This document shows, piece after piece, positions 1 to 7,768 of a stretch of DNA of 7,788 bases (the first letter of the stretch is position 1; every line of letters starts with the position of its first letter). The notes under the pieces are model-generated. The model made no database searches. It was not told the origin of the DNA and saw only the letters and a program-made list of their open reading frames with translations. The DNA is from Caldilinea sp. (GTDB lineage: Bacteria; Chloroflexota; Anaerolineae; Caldilineales; Caldilineaceae): assembly GCA_026389955.1 (NCBI GenBank), contig JAPLGY010000345.1, forward strand, positions 1 to 7,788, written 5' to 3'. Position numbers and translations under genes: made by a program.

Positions 1-2
1 TC

Positions 3-986
3 TACGGCTGGGAAGTGGTGGCGGCAGAGGCGCAGGGGGGCCGCGGGGAAATTGCGACTGCAGACGTGTTGCGCGCACCCTACGACGCACCGGGGCTGTG
101 GACGGCTGTGCCGGCAGACGAGTTGGCTGGCTATGTTCATCCTGACGTGCTGGTCACCACCGAATGGCTGGCCACCCACCTGGGCGAGCCTGGTCTGCGC
201 GTGATCGACGTGCGCCGCCCGACTGGGGTCGCCAACTTTGCAGTCGCCCATATTCCCACTGCGCAGTACCTTGACCTGATCGTCGACCTGATGGACCACG
301 ACCCCAACCAGATGGCGCTCGACCTGATCAAGGCGGAGTCTTTTGCGGCGCTGATGGGCCGGCTGGGGATTGCGAACGATTCGACCGTGGTTGTCTACGA
401 TGCGGAAGGGGGGACGGCGGCGGCGACGTTGTGGTGGGCGTTGCGCTACTATGGGCACGCGGACGTCCATCTGCTCAACGGCGGTCTGGTGAAATGGCTG
501 CTCGAAGGTCGGGAGACGACCTATGCAGCCACGACCTATGCGCCCTCTGTCTACACCGTCCAGGTTCATTCTGATCTGCTGGCGACCGCAGCGGATGTTG
601 CTGCAGCGCAGGAAGACCCGACGGCCTTCCTGGTCGACGCTCGCCCACTGGAGACCTACACAGGGGCGAGCTATCTGTCGGCCGCCCCGCGTGCCGGGCA
701 TGTGCCTGGTTCGCACACACTGCCGGCGCGCTGGCAGATCGACCCGCAGCGCAAGACCATTCTGCCGGGCGAACAGCTGGCGGTCACGCTGGCGATGATG
801 GGCATTTCGCCTGAACAGCGGGGGATCGCCTATTGTGGCAACGGGCAGCTGGCAGCTTTCGATGCGCTGCTTCTCTCTCTGATGGGCTACGACCAGGTTG
901 CAGTCTACGACAGTGGCTGGCTGGAGTGGGGCACCCTTCCCGAGATGCCTGTAGAGACCGGCTGCCCGGAGTGTGAACCGATGTAG
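3..986 (+). CDS. Rhodanese-type sulfurtransferase (thiosulfate/3-mercaptopyruvate family), 5' end cut by window edge
   Basis: Probable sulfurtransferase that carries a persulfide on a catalytic cysteine and passes sulfane sulfur to a thiol or cyanide acceptor. Residues are counted from the GTG at 15. Two rhodanese domains are visible. The first (about 43-167, HPDVLVTT to LLEGRE) ends in the typical NGGLVKW segment but has Asp129 where the active-site Cys would be, so it is the inactive structural domain. The second (about 200-315) has LVDAR, GHVPGS and the loop CGNGQLA at 274-280. Cys274 is the expected nucleophile, and the C-G-x-G-x-x-A pattern is nearer to mercaptopyruvate than to thiosulfate sulfurtransferases. 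The protein ends in a small CPEC (317-320) tail. The frame is open to the left edge, no ribosome site precedes the GTGs at 15/18, and about 42 residues lie before domain 1, so the true start is probably upstream. The stop is TAG at 984-986. The family call is firm; the substrate is not known. Confidence 0.88.
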   Translation, partial: YGWEVVAAEAQGGRGEIATADVLRAPYDAPGLWTAVPADELAGYVHPDVLVTTEWLATHLGEPGLRVIDVRRPTGVANFAVAHIPTAQYLDLIVDLMDHDPNQMALDLIKAESFAALMGRLGIANDSTVVVYDAEGGTAAATLWWALRYYGHADVHLLNGGLVKWLLEGRETTYAATTYAPSVYTVQVHSDLLATAADVAAAQEDPTAFLVDARPLETYTGASYLSAAPRAGHVPGSHTLPARWQIDPQRKTILPGEQLAVTLAMMGISPEQRGIAYCGNGQLAAFDALLLSLMGYDQVAVYDSGWLEWGTLPEMPVETGCPECEPM

Positions 987-992
987 CCGGCG

Positions 993-1031
993 GCCCCAGA
1001 CGCACGATCCGTTCTGGGTCGTGCGTCTGGG
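993..1031. terminator. Hairpin between converging genes, likely bidirectional terminator
   Basis: The arms CCCAGACGCACGA (995-1007) and TCGTGCGTCTGGG (1019-1031) are perfect complements over 13 bp. The stem continues inward for three more pairs (one G-T) to a 5-base loop, GTTCT. It lies between the stop of the sulfurtransferase (986) and the stop of the LarA-like gene (1038), where both strands need to end transcription. Neither side has a T tract, so it is not a textbook intrinsic terminator. It may act as a U-less terminator or as a 3'-end RNA stabiliser. Confidence 0.7.
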
Positions 1032-1037
1032 CCAGCC

Positions 1038-2357
1038 CTACACTTCAGCCATCGTCCAGGGCTGCAGCAGCCGCCCGGCGGCGTCGAACTGCACTTCTAC
1101 CTCGCGCACCAGACGCAGGTGAGGGTTGGCTTCGATCTCTGGGCGCAGGTTGGGGCTGGCCCAGAGCTGGCGCAGCTTGCTGGTGTTGTGGATCCAGACC
1201 CAGCGGGCCTGTTCTGGCGGTTCTCCGCAGCCGTGCAGCGCGACTTCCAGCGCCCGGCGGTCATCCACCATCGTGATCGGCACGTTGACCCGCTGCATTC
1301 CAAAAATACCGGAGGTCACCGAGTTGGTATAAGTCGAGATCCAGTCGATGCGGTTGACGGCCCGCAGCGTCGTCACGTTGCCGAGGCCGATTCCTGCTGC
1401 GTTGCCGTGGCTCTCTTCAGCGATGTCGAGCACCGCGATCACTGCCACGTCCGGGCTGTGGGTCTCCGGCGTGCGCGGGATCAGAATACGTCCGACAACG
1501 TTGGTGTCCATGCCGGTGCCACTGAAATTTTTGCCGATCTCCTGGATGACCAGCACGTCGATGGCAGCGAAGGGCAGGCTCGGCATCAGGGTGCGTGCCT
1601 GTTCGAGCAGGGCAGTCTCCGCCTCAGCGCCGATTTCATCTGCGGAGAGGACATGGACCTGGGCGGTTTCGCCGAAGGCATTTTCAAGCAGGGCTACACC
1701 GCCCACCAGGTTGGTGTGGGCCGCATACAAGCGGGCGGCCGGTGCCAGAAAGCGCACAAAGCCGCGACCGCCGTAGAGGTGGATGCGCTGGGCGCCGGTG
1801 TCCTTGCCCATGCCGATCACAGCCATCTTGGCCAGCCCGCTTTCGATCGAGCCGTGAAAATCGGTGTGTGGCTTGATCCGGTTGACCAACAGTGTGGCGT
1901 CGGCTGCGGCGGCGTTGGCGTCCTGGTAGAAAGCAGGGCCGTCGGGCAGGCGGCCGATCTCCTTGACCTCCATCGTCGCCAGGATCTCGGCCCCCACGCG
2001 CTCTGGCGTTACCCCCAGGCTGGCCAACATTTCCACCTGTCCTGCAGCGGTCGCACCTCCGTGGCTGCCCATAGCAGGAAAGACAAAGGGGTCAGCGCCG
2101 GCCGCACGGAGGGCCTCCACGACAGTCCGCACGACGACCGGGAGGTTGCTGATTCCACGGCTTCCAGCGCCGACGGCCACGCGCATGCCAGGCCGAATCT
2201 GCTGCATGGGGCGGCTGCCCGCAAGAGCTGCCCGCACTGCGGCGGGAACATCGTCGATGCGTGCAGCGACAAAGGTCTGTTCCAGCTCCAGCAGGCGATC
2301 TGGCAGCGCAGCAGGGAAACGCAGGCGGGCAATCTGTTCGGCAAGTTTCGTGTTCAT
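1038..2357 (-). CDS. LarA-type (nickel-pincer nucleotide) lactate racemase homologue, 439 aa
   Basis: Probable 2-hydroxyacid racemase or epimerase of the LarA superfamily (lactate racemase N-terminal domain, formerly DUF2088). Characterised members use a tethered nickel-pincer nucleotide to move a hydride at the alpha-carbon of a hydroxyacid. Seen here: GAGSRGI (63-69), a GSHGG motif with His99, the block IKPHTDFHGSIESGLAKM (161-178) with His164, His168 and Lys177, and His193. Lys177 and His193 are 16 residues apart, the same spacing as Lys184 (cofactor tether) and His200 (Ni ligand) in Lactobacillus plantarum LarA as I recall it; His99 fits the catalytic His108. The C-terminal half (QEIGKNFSGTG at 272-282) is distinctive. 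The length matches the family (about 420-440 aa). ATG at 2357 has AAAGGG a few bases upstream. It is the last gene of the operon, 31 nt after the HUMPS gene. LarB, LarC and LarE, needed to make the cofactor, are not in the window. The substrate is unknown; a sugar acid would suit the neighbours. Confidence 0.78.
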   Translation of the reverse strand: MNTKLAEQIARLRFPAALPDRLLELEQTFVAARIDDVPAAVRAALAGSRPMQQIRPGMRVAVGAGSRGISNLPVVVRTVVEALRAAGADPFVFPAMGSHGGATAAGQVEMLASLGVTPERVGAEILATMEVKEIGRLPDGPAFYQDANAAAADATLLVNRIKPHTDFHGSIESGLAKMAVIGMGKDTGAQRIHLYGGRGFVRFLAPAARLYAAHTNLVGGVALLENAFGETAQVHVLSADEIGAEAETALLEQARTLMPSLPFAAIDVLVIQEIGKNFSGTGMDTNVVGRILIPRTPETHSPDVAVIAVLDIAEESHGNAAGIGLGNVTTLRAVNRIDWISTYTNSVTSGIFGMQRVNVPITMVDDRRALEVALHGCGEPPEQARWVWIHNTSKLRQLWASPNLRPEIEANPHLRLVREVEVQFDAAGRLLQPWTMAEV

Positions 2358-2388
2358 CGTGCCCTTTCACACAACAGATCTTTGGGAA

Positions 2389-3066
2389 CTACGGACGGCT
2401 GGTCTGTTTCACCCGTTCGACGATCGTCCGCAGGATCGATTCGAAGTCTGGGTCTGCCGGCTTGAACTCCGTGCCGCTGATCACCAGAGGGGCCCCGAAC
2501 ACCACGATCTGGGCCCCCATTTCCAGCGTCTGGATCGCCTGGTCGATCGACAGGCCGCCGACAGCCTGGACAGGGATCGTCACTGCGGCGAGCACGCCTG
2601 GCAGGTCCTGGAGCGGGCTGAGCCCTGGGATCAGGTTGCGTTCGTCGAAGCCGGTGTGCACGATGATATAGTCGACGCCCAGCTCCTGGGCGCGGCGGGC
2701 CCGCCCTGGCATGTCGGGGCAGAGCATCAGATCGCACATGACCTTGCCGCCGTACTTGCGTGCCATCTTGACCTGTTCGAGGATGCTGGCATCGTGGGCC
2801 TGGCCCATCACCACCACGAGATTGGCACCGGCCTGAAACATCATCTCCGCTTCAAGGCCAGCGCCGTCCATCGTCTTGAGGTCGGCGACGATCGGAATTT
2901 CTGGGAACTCGCGGCGCAAGGCACGCACGCCGTGCAGACCTTCGGCCAGGATCAGGGGAGTCCCAGCCTCCAACCAGTCGACCCCGGCGCGCACGGCGGC
3001 CCGTGCGACCGCCAACGCCTCGTCGATCTGGGTCAAATCCAACGAAATTTGAATGATCGGTTCCAT
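2389..3066 (-). CDS. HUMPS-family enzyme: 3-hexulose-6-phosphate synthase / 3-keto-L-gulonate-6-phosphate decarboxylase-like, 225 aa
   Basis: Member of the orotidine-5'-phosphate decarboxylase superfamily that forms or uses a metal-bound enediolate of a keto-sugar phosphate. Known members are hexulose-6-phosphate synthase (formaldehyde plus ribulose 5-phosphate) and UlaD (3-keto-L-gulonate 6-phosphate to L-xylulose 5-phosphate plus CO2). Visible hallmarks are EAGTPLI (Glu33), ADLKTMD (Asp62, Lys64, Asp67), CDL (Asp112), VHTGFD (136-141) and AVGG (168-171). E33, D62, K64 and D67 fall at the same numbers as in E. coli UlaD. At the three positions that separate the two activities (E112, R139, T169 in UlaD; D, V, A in HPS), this protein has Asp112, Phe140 after a one-residue offset, and Val169, which leans to the synthase or a third activity. 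Length is usual (about 210-225). ATG at 3066 has GGGAG nine bases upstream, overlapping the end of the dehydrogenase gene (15-nt gap), so translation is probably coupled. No 6-phospho-3-hexuloisomerase partner is in the window, which weakens a simple ribulose-monophosphate role. Confidence 0.85.
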   Translation of the reverse strand: MEPIIQISLDLTQIDEALAVARAAVRAGVDWLEAGTPLILAEGLHGVRALRREFPEIPIVADLKTMDGAGLEAEMMFQAGANLVVVMGQAHDASILEQVKMARKYGGKVMCDLMLCPDMPGRARRAQELGVDYIIVHTGFDERNLIPGLSPLQDLPGVLAAVTIPVQAVGGLSIDQAIQTLEMGAQIVVFGAPLVISGTEFKPADPDFESILRTIVERVKQTSRP

Positions 3067-3081
3067 GGTTTCTGTCTCCCT

Positions 3082-4119
3082 TCAGCCATAGACCAGCACA
3101 GATTTGACGTTGGCGCCGCTTTCCATGGCCTGAAAAGCAGCCTCCCAGTCGGCAAGGGGGTAGACCCCTCCAATCATCGGGTCCAGATTGAGCTGTTTGG
3201 TGGCCATCAGCTGCAGAACCCGTTCCCAGGTCGCGTAGGTGTGGCTGAAAGACCCTTGCAGCGTTGCTGCTTTGGCGACCAGCGGGTCGAGGCTGAACTG
3301 GAAGGGCTGTGGCCCCCAGCCGATTTTGACGATCGAGCCCAGCGGGCGGACCAGTTGCAGCGCCTGGTGGAGGGCTGCGCTGACACCCGTGCAGTCCACC
3401 ACCAGATCGGCGCCGAAGCCATCCCCCAGCGAACGGACCAGGGCCGCCGCATCTTCGCGCTGCACGTTGACTGTGTAGTGGGCTCCCAGCTCCTGGGCCA
3501 CCTCCATCCGCTGGGCATCGACCTCCGTGCCCAGCACGACGATCGTGCCCGCACCGCTGATGCGGGCAATCTGCAGCGCCATGACCCCGATCGTGCCTGC
3601 CCCCTGGATCACGACAGTATCTCCTGGCCTGACCCGGCTGTTGACTGTCAATGCCTGTGTGGCCACACAGGCGGGCTCGGTCAGGGCTGCGTGCGCAAAG
3701 GAGACGCCGCTGGGGATGCGGTGCAGAATGGCCGGGCGCACGGCCACGCAGCGGGTCATCGCCCCGTCTATCAAATTGCCATACCCTTTGCGGTGCGGGC
3801 ACATGTGGTAGGCGCCGGTCAGGCAAAAACTGCACTGGCCGCAGACAAAGGCGGCGGTCTCGACCGCTACCCGCTCGCCGACCTGCCAGCCAGCCACATT
3901 GGCGCCGACTTCGACAATTGTACCGGCCCACTCGTGGCCGAGAACGACCGGGCACTGGATCTCCCAGCTCTGGTTCTCGTGCCACAGATGGATGTCACTG
4001 CCACAGACGCCGACCGCTCCCATCTCGACCAACACCTGTCCTGGCCCACAGACAGGTTCGGCGACCTCCTGAACGGCCACATCTCCCGGCTTGCGTCCGT
4101 ACTTCACCACTGCTTTCAT
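3082..4119 (-). CDS. Zinc-dependent medium-chain alcohol/polyol dehydrogenase, 345 aa
   Basis: Probable cytosolic NAD(P)-dependent dehydrogenase of the sorbitol / L-threonine / L-idonate 5-dehydrogenase group, oxidising a secondary hydroxyl of a polyol or sugar acid. Numbering is from the ATG at 4119 (MKAVVKYG). Catalytic zinc ligands are Cys39 (GVCGSD), His62 and Glu63 (GHEWAG) and Glu148 (TEPACVA). The structural zinc site is complete: Cys93, Cys96, Cys99 and Cys107. The nucleotide fold shows GAGTIG (173-178). The next strand, VVLGTEVD, has no acidic residue at its usual tip, so the NAD/NADP preference cannot be read. The frame extends ten codons upstream to a TTG at 4149, but MKAVV is the classic family start and the TTG lacks a ribosome site. 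All metal ligands are present, so the enzyme should be active. It follows the TIM-barrel gene by 69 nt and precedes the HUMPS gene by 15 nt. The family is firm; the substrate is inferred only as a sugar derivative. Confidence 0.9.
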   Translation of the reverse strand: MKAVVKYGRKPGDVAVQEVAEPVCGPGQVLVEMGAVGVCGSDIHLWHENQSWEIQCPVVLGHEWAGTIVEVGANVAGWQVGERVAVETAAFVCGQCSFCLTGAYHMCPHRKGYGNLIDGAMTRCVAVRPAILHRIPSGVSFAHAALTEPACVATQALTVNSRVRPGDTVVIQGAGTIGVMALQIARISGAGTIVVLGTEVDAQRMEVAQELGAHYTVNVQREDAAALVRSLGDGFGADLVVDCTGVSAALHQALQLVRPLGSIVKIGWGPQPFQFSLDPLVAKAATLQGSFSHTYATWERVLQLMATKQLNLDPMIGGVYPLADWEAAFQAMESGANVKSVLVYG

Positions 4120-4188
4120 CTCTGCCAGCTTTCCAAAACAATCTACCAAAACACCAAGAATCTTTTTGCAGGCACCCGTGACCGCCGT

Positions 4189-5085
4189 TCAGCCTGCCGT
4201 AAAATATTTCTCCCGCATGCATTTGAGAAAATCGATCGACGCTTTCATCTCGTCCATGCCGTTCATGCCGTCCTCGATACTGACCCAGCCTTGGTAGTGG
4301 GCAGCGGCCAAAATTGCAAAAATGCGGTCGTAGTCGTTGAGCCCACGGCCGGTCACCCCATGTTTGAGCTTGGCAAAATAGCCGATCGTGCCGTCGGTCT
4401 GGCGCAGTTCCTCCAGCGTGGCACCAGCCTCCAGATAGCGGTCGCTGGCGTGCAAGGTCACCACCCGGTCACACACCCGTTCGAGCAGGGCGATCGGGTC
4501 GTCGCCGGCCACGATCGCGTTGGAGGGGTCGTACTGCACCCCAAAATGGGTGCGATCCTCGATGGCGTCGACGATGGCCAAAAACAGATCCATTTTCTGG
4601 GCAAATTCCGGCCAGCGCCAGGAGCCATCCTTGTAATGGTTCTCCATCGCCAGCACGACATCGTACTGGCGGGCCACAGGCAGCAGCGCCTGGATCGACT
4701 CGACCACCCACTCGATCCCCTGCTGGCGGGCCACCCCGGGATGGCGTTGCCCGCTCAGAACCCGGCAGGCAGCCCGTGCCCCCCCCAGCCGACGGGTGAT
4801 CCGGATCATCTCTGCCTCGTGGTCGAGCGCCCGTTTGCGTGCGTCGGGGTCCGGGTTGGTAAAATCGGGCGAACAGCAAAGCATCGGCATCGCACAGCCC
4901 ATCGCGGCGATCGCCTCACCGACCTGGTCGATGTAGCCATCGTCCAAGCTGGTGAAAAAGCCCTCGTACATCTCCAGCCCCTCTGCCTGCAAGGGCTGTG
5001 CCATCCGGATCCAGTCAAAAACAGTCATGGTCCGGCGCTGGGAGATCTCTTCCAGATAACATTTCGGAAATGCAGCGATCTGCAT
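4189..5085 (-). CDS. Xylose-isomerase-like TIM-barrel sugar isomerase/epimerase, 298 aa
   Basis: First gene of the minus-strand operon. It belongs to the AP_endonuc_2 / xylose-isomerase-like TIM-barrel family, which includes L-ribulose-5-phosphate 3-epimerase (UlaE), D-tagatose 3-epimerase, hydroxypyruvate isomerase and inosose dehydratase (IolE). The four metal ligands of the family can be placed: Glu148 (AMENH), Asp186 (YDPSN), His212 (TLHASD) and Glu271 (SIEDG). HGVTGRG at 242-248 matches the conserved loop before the last strands. Length is normal (270-300). The start ATG at 5085 is preceded by AGGTGA with a short 4-base gap, and the protein begins directly with the first barrel strand (MQIAAFPKC). 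There is no signal peptide, so it is cytosolic. The leader of about 125 nt and the promoter at 5218-5246 drive it. Together with the UlaD-like gene downstream it recalls the UlaD-UlaE pair of L-ascorbate use, but sequence alone does not say isomerase, epimerase or dehydratase. Confidence 0.85.
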   Translation of the reverse strand: MQIAAFPKCYLEEISQRRTMTVFDWIRMAQPLQAEGLEMYEGFFTSLDDGYIDQVGEAIAAMGCAMPMLCCSPDFTNPDPDARKRALDHEAEMIRITRRLGGARAACRVLSGQRHPGVARQQGIEWVVESIQALLPVARQYDVVLAMENHYKDGSWRWPEFAQKMDLFLAIVDAIEDRTHFGVQYDPSNAIVAGDDPIALLERVCDRVVTLHASDRYLEAGATLEELRQTDGTIGYFAKLKHGVTGRGLNDYDRIFAILAAAHYQGWVSIEDGMNGMDEMKASIDFLKCMREKYFTAG

Positions 5086-5119
5086 CGCATCACCTGCCAG
5101 GTTGGGATGGGTCGATTCA

Positions 5120-5145
5120 GTTGGAAGGCACCGTTGCCAACCAGC
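5120..5145. promoter_or_regulatory. CG-centred dyad in operon leader, candidate LacI-type operator
   Basis: The dyad is centred on the CG at 5132/5133: TGG-aa-GGCA-c-CG-t-TGCC-aa-CCA (5122-5143). Eight of eleven positions pair, and a further G-C pair lies at 5120/5145. A CG centre with flanking pairs is the usual form of LacI/GalR-family operators. It lies about 65-90 nt downstream of the inferred start of the minus-strand transcript and ahead of its first gene, where a bound repressor could act as a roadblock. No regulator gene is in the window, so the family assignment is inference. Confidence 0.35.
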
Positions 5146-5217
5146 ACCCCACCGTCAATCGTTTTGATCGATGCAGCAGGGAGGGTCTGGTCGCCGAACA
5201 GGTACATGTCTACGCCG

Positions 5218-5239
5218 ATCATAGCGTATTCCGCAGTGG

Positions 5240-5246
<7 letters not shown>
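5218..5246 (-). promoter_or_regulatory. Sigma70-like promoter of the minus-strand operon
   Basis: Read on the minus strand, TTGTCA (5246-5241) and TATGAT (5223-5218) each match five of six consensus bases and are exactly 17 bases apart. The inferred transcript start is near 5211, giving a leader of about 125 nt before the ATG at 5085. The -35 box overlaps the putative GTG start of the divergent plus-strand gene and a perfect inverted repeat, so the two directions may be co-regulated. Confidence 0.6.
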
Positions 5247-6891
<1,645 letters not shown>

Positions 6892-6892
<1 letters not shown>

Positions 6893-6925
6893 AGGCCAAC
6901 GGGCCCTTTTTGTTGTCTGTTTTTG
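6892..6925 (+). terminator. Candidate intrinsic terminator after the LtaS-like gene
   Basis: AAGGCC (6892-6897) can pair with GG-CCTT (6902-6908, one C bulged) around a short loop, and a T-rich run follows (TTTGTTGTCTGTTTTT). It begins on the stop codon of the preceding gene. The stem is short, so termination may be partial. The next gene begins 49 nt after that stop, which leaves little room for a separate promoter. Confidence 0.4.
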
Positions 6926-6926
6926 G

Positions 6927-6934
6927 AAAAGGAG
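6927..6934 (+). promoter_or_regulatory. Strong ribosome binding site that fixes the lipoprotein start
   Basis: AAAAGGAG sits seven bases before the ATG at 6942. This selects the signal-peptide frame as the real start. The frame that encodes the YceI domain has only a TTG at 6923 before this point, with no site ahead of it, so the gene is read as frameshifted. Confidence 0.75.
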
Positions 6935-6941
6935 AAATGCA

Positions 6942-7711
6942 ATGCGTCGTCAACTGGCTATCATTCTTGCAGCAGGAGCCCTGAGCGCCCTGCTGGTCGC
7001 CTGCAGCGGGCAGTCTGCTGCACCGGCGGCCGAAGCACCGCACCGGCGGCCGAAGCACCGGCGGCCGAAGCACCGGTGGCCGAAGCACCGGCGGCCGAAG
7101 CACCGGCGGCCGAAGCACCGGTGGCCGCTTCTGGGGAGACGGCCGGACTGCGGACTTTTGTGGTCGTGCCGGCTGAGTCCAGCGCAGCCTATCTGGTCGA
7201 CGAGGAATTTTTGGGCGGGGCGCTGGACAAGCTGGGCATCCCTGCCGGGCTGGTCGACGTCGTTGGGAAAACCCAGGAGATCGAGGGTCAGCTGCAGCTC
7301 AACCTGAGCGACCTCGCTGCACCGCTCGGGGAGAACACCTTCACGGTCCAGCTCAACACCTTGACCACAGACCAAAGCAATCGCGACAACTGGATTCGCC
7401 GCAACGGCCCGCGCCTCAACGATTTCCCGCTGGCCACCTTCCGGGCTACGGCGATCAGCGGTGCGCCCGCCAGCTACACAGAAGGGGAAACCGTCCGCTT
7501 CCAGATGAGCGGCGATCTGACCCTCCGCGAGATCACACAGCAGGTCACCTTCGAAGTGAGTGCCAGCCTGCAGGGTGGAACGCTGACCGGCACGGCGACG
7601 ACGCGGCTGCTGATGAGCAGTTTTGGGATCACCCCTCCCAACTTTGCCAACACGCTGACGGTGGCCGACGAGTTTGGGATCGAGGTTCAGATCACAGCGC
7701 GCGAAGGGTAG
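6942..7711 (+). pseudogene. YceI-domain lipoprotein, interrupted by a 5-bp frameshift in its repeat linker
   Basis: Two parts of one gene lie in different frames. From ATG 6942 the frame encodes a lipoprotein signal, MRRQLAIILAAG followed by ALSALLVAC, with lipobox LVAC at 18-21 and Cys21 as the lipid site; an APAAE linker follows. At 7035-7039 an extra GCACC shifts the frame, and reading on gives a basic PKHRR-type tail that stops at 7307 (121 codons). The rest, in the other frame, encodes six more APAAE/APVAE units and then a complete YceI domain (about 7145-7708) with TTDQSNRDNWIR, FPLATF, GDLTL and SSFGITPP, ending at TAG 7709-7711. YceI proteins are lipocalin-like barrels that bind isoprenoid or other lipids in the cell envelope. 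Removing five bases gives an intact 254-aa lipoprotein. The domain shows no decay, so this may be a recent mutation, a phase-variable allele or a sequencing or assembly error in the repeat. Confidence 0.82.
7020..7129 (+). repeat. 15-bp tandem repeat, seven units, encoding an APAAE/APVAE linker
   Basis: The unit GCACCGGCGGCCGAA (type A) or the same with GGTGG (type B) occurs at 7020, 7040, 7055, 7070, 7085, 7100 and 7115, in the order A,A,A,B,A,A,B; the last unit ends GCT instead of GAA. An extra GCACC at 7035-7039 separates units 1 and 2. The A-A-B order forms a 45-bp higher repeat: 7040-7082 and 7085-7127 are identical over 43 bp, a sign of recent duplication. Whole-unit changes keep the frame; the 5-bp change does not. 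Confidence 0.95.
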
Positions 7712-7727
7712 CCGTCTCTGGGGGGAC

Positions 7728-7768
7728 AGCGCGGGGGTCCGTGTTGGCCGGTCTCGGCGCTATTTTTT
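7728..7768 (+). terminator. Candidate intrinsic terminator after the YceI gene
   Basis: AGCGC (7728-7732) pairs with GCGCT (7757-7761). After one G-G mismatch, GGGG can pair with TCTC (two G-C, two G-T). The run TTTTTT at 7763-7768 follows at once. This lies 17 bases after the stop. A competing fold, GGTCT-c-GGCG (7750-7759) with CGCC-AGACC (7770-7778), puts the T run in its loop and could instead be part of a terminator for an opposing gene beyond the window. Confidence 0.45.

Noticed and set aside
1119..2465. A 448-codon plus-strand open frame opposite the LarA-like gene
   Set aside because: It is the codon-aligned antisense of the LarA-like gene, with the same cause as the longer shadow frame, and no recognisable domain or ribosome site.
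2852..3985. A 377-codon minus-strand frame overlapping the dehydrogenase and HUMPS genes
   Set aside because: It is out of frame with two well-supported genes and rich in Arg, Gly and Pro, as expected for a shifted reading of high-GC coding DNA.
4119..4149. TTG at 4149 as the start of the dehydrogenase
   Set aside because: No ribosome site precedes it, and the ATG at 4119 gives the standard family N-terminus MKAVV.
7020..7129. The tandem repeat as a CRISPR array
   Set aside because: The 15-bp units are contiguous with no spacers and encode a regular APAAE linker in frame.
6923..7711. Translation of the YceI frame from the TTG at 6923 as an intact 262-codon gene
   Set aside because: It would lack a signal peptide and ribosome site and gives a Cys/Ser/Arg-rich start. 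The overlapping frame from 6942 has a strong ribosome site and a clear lipoprotein signal, so a frameshift is the better reading.
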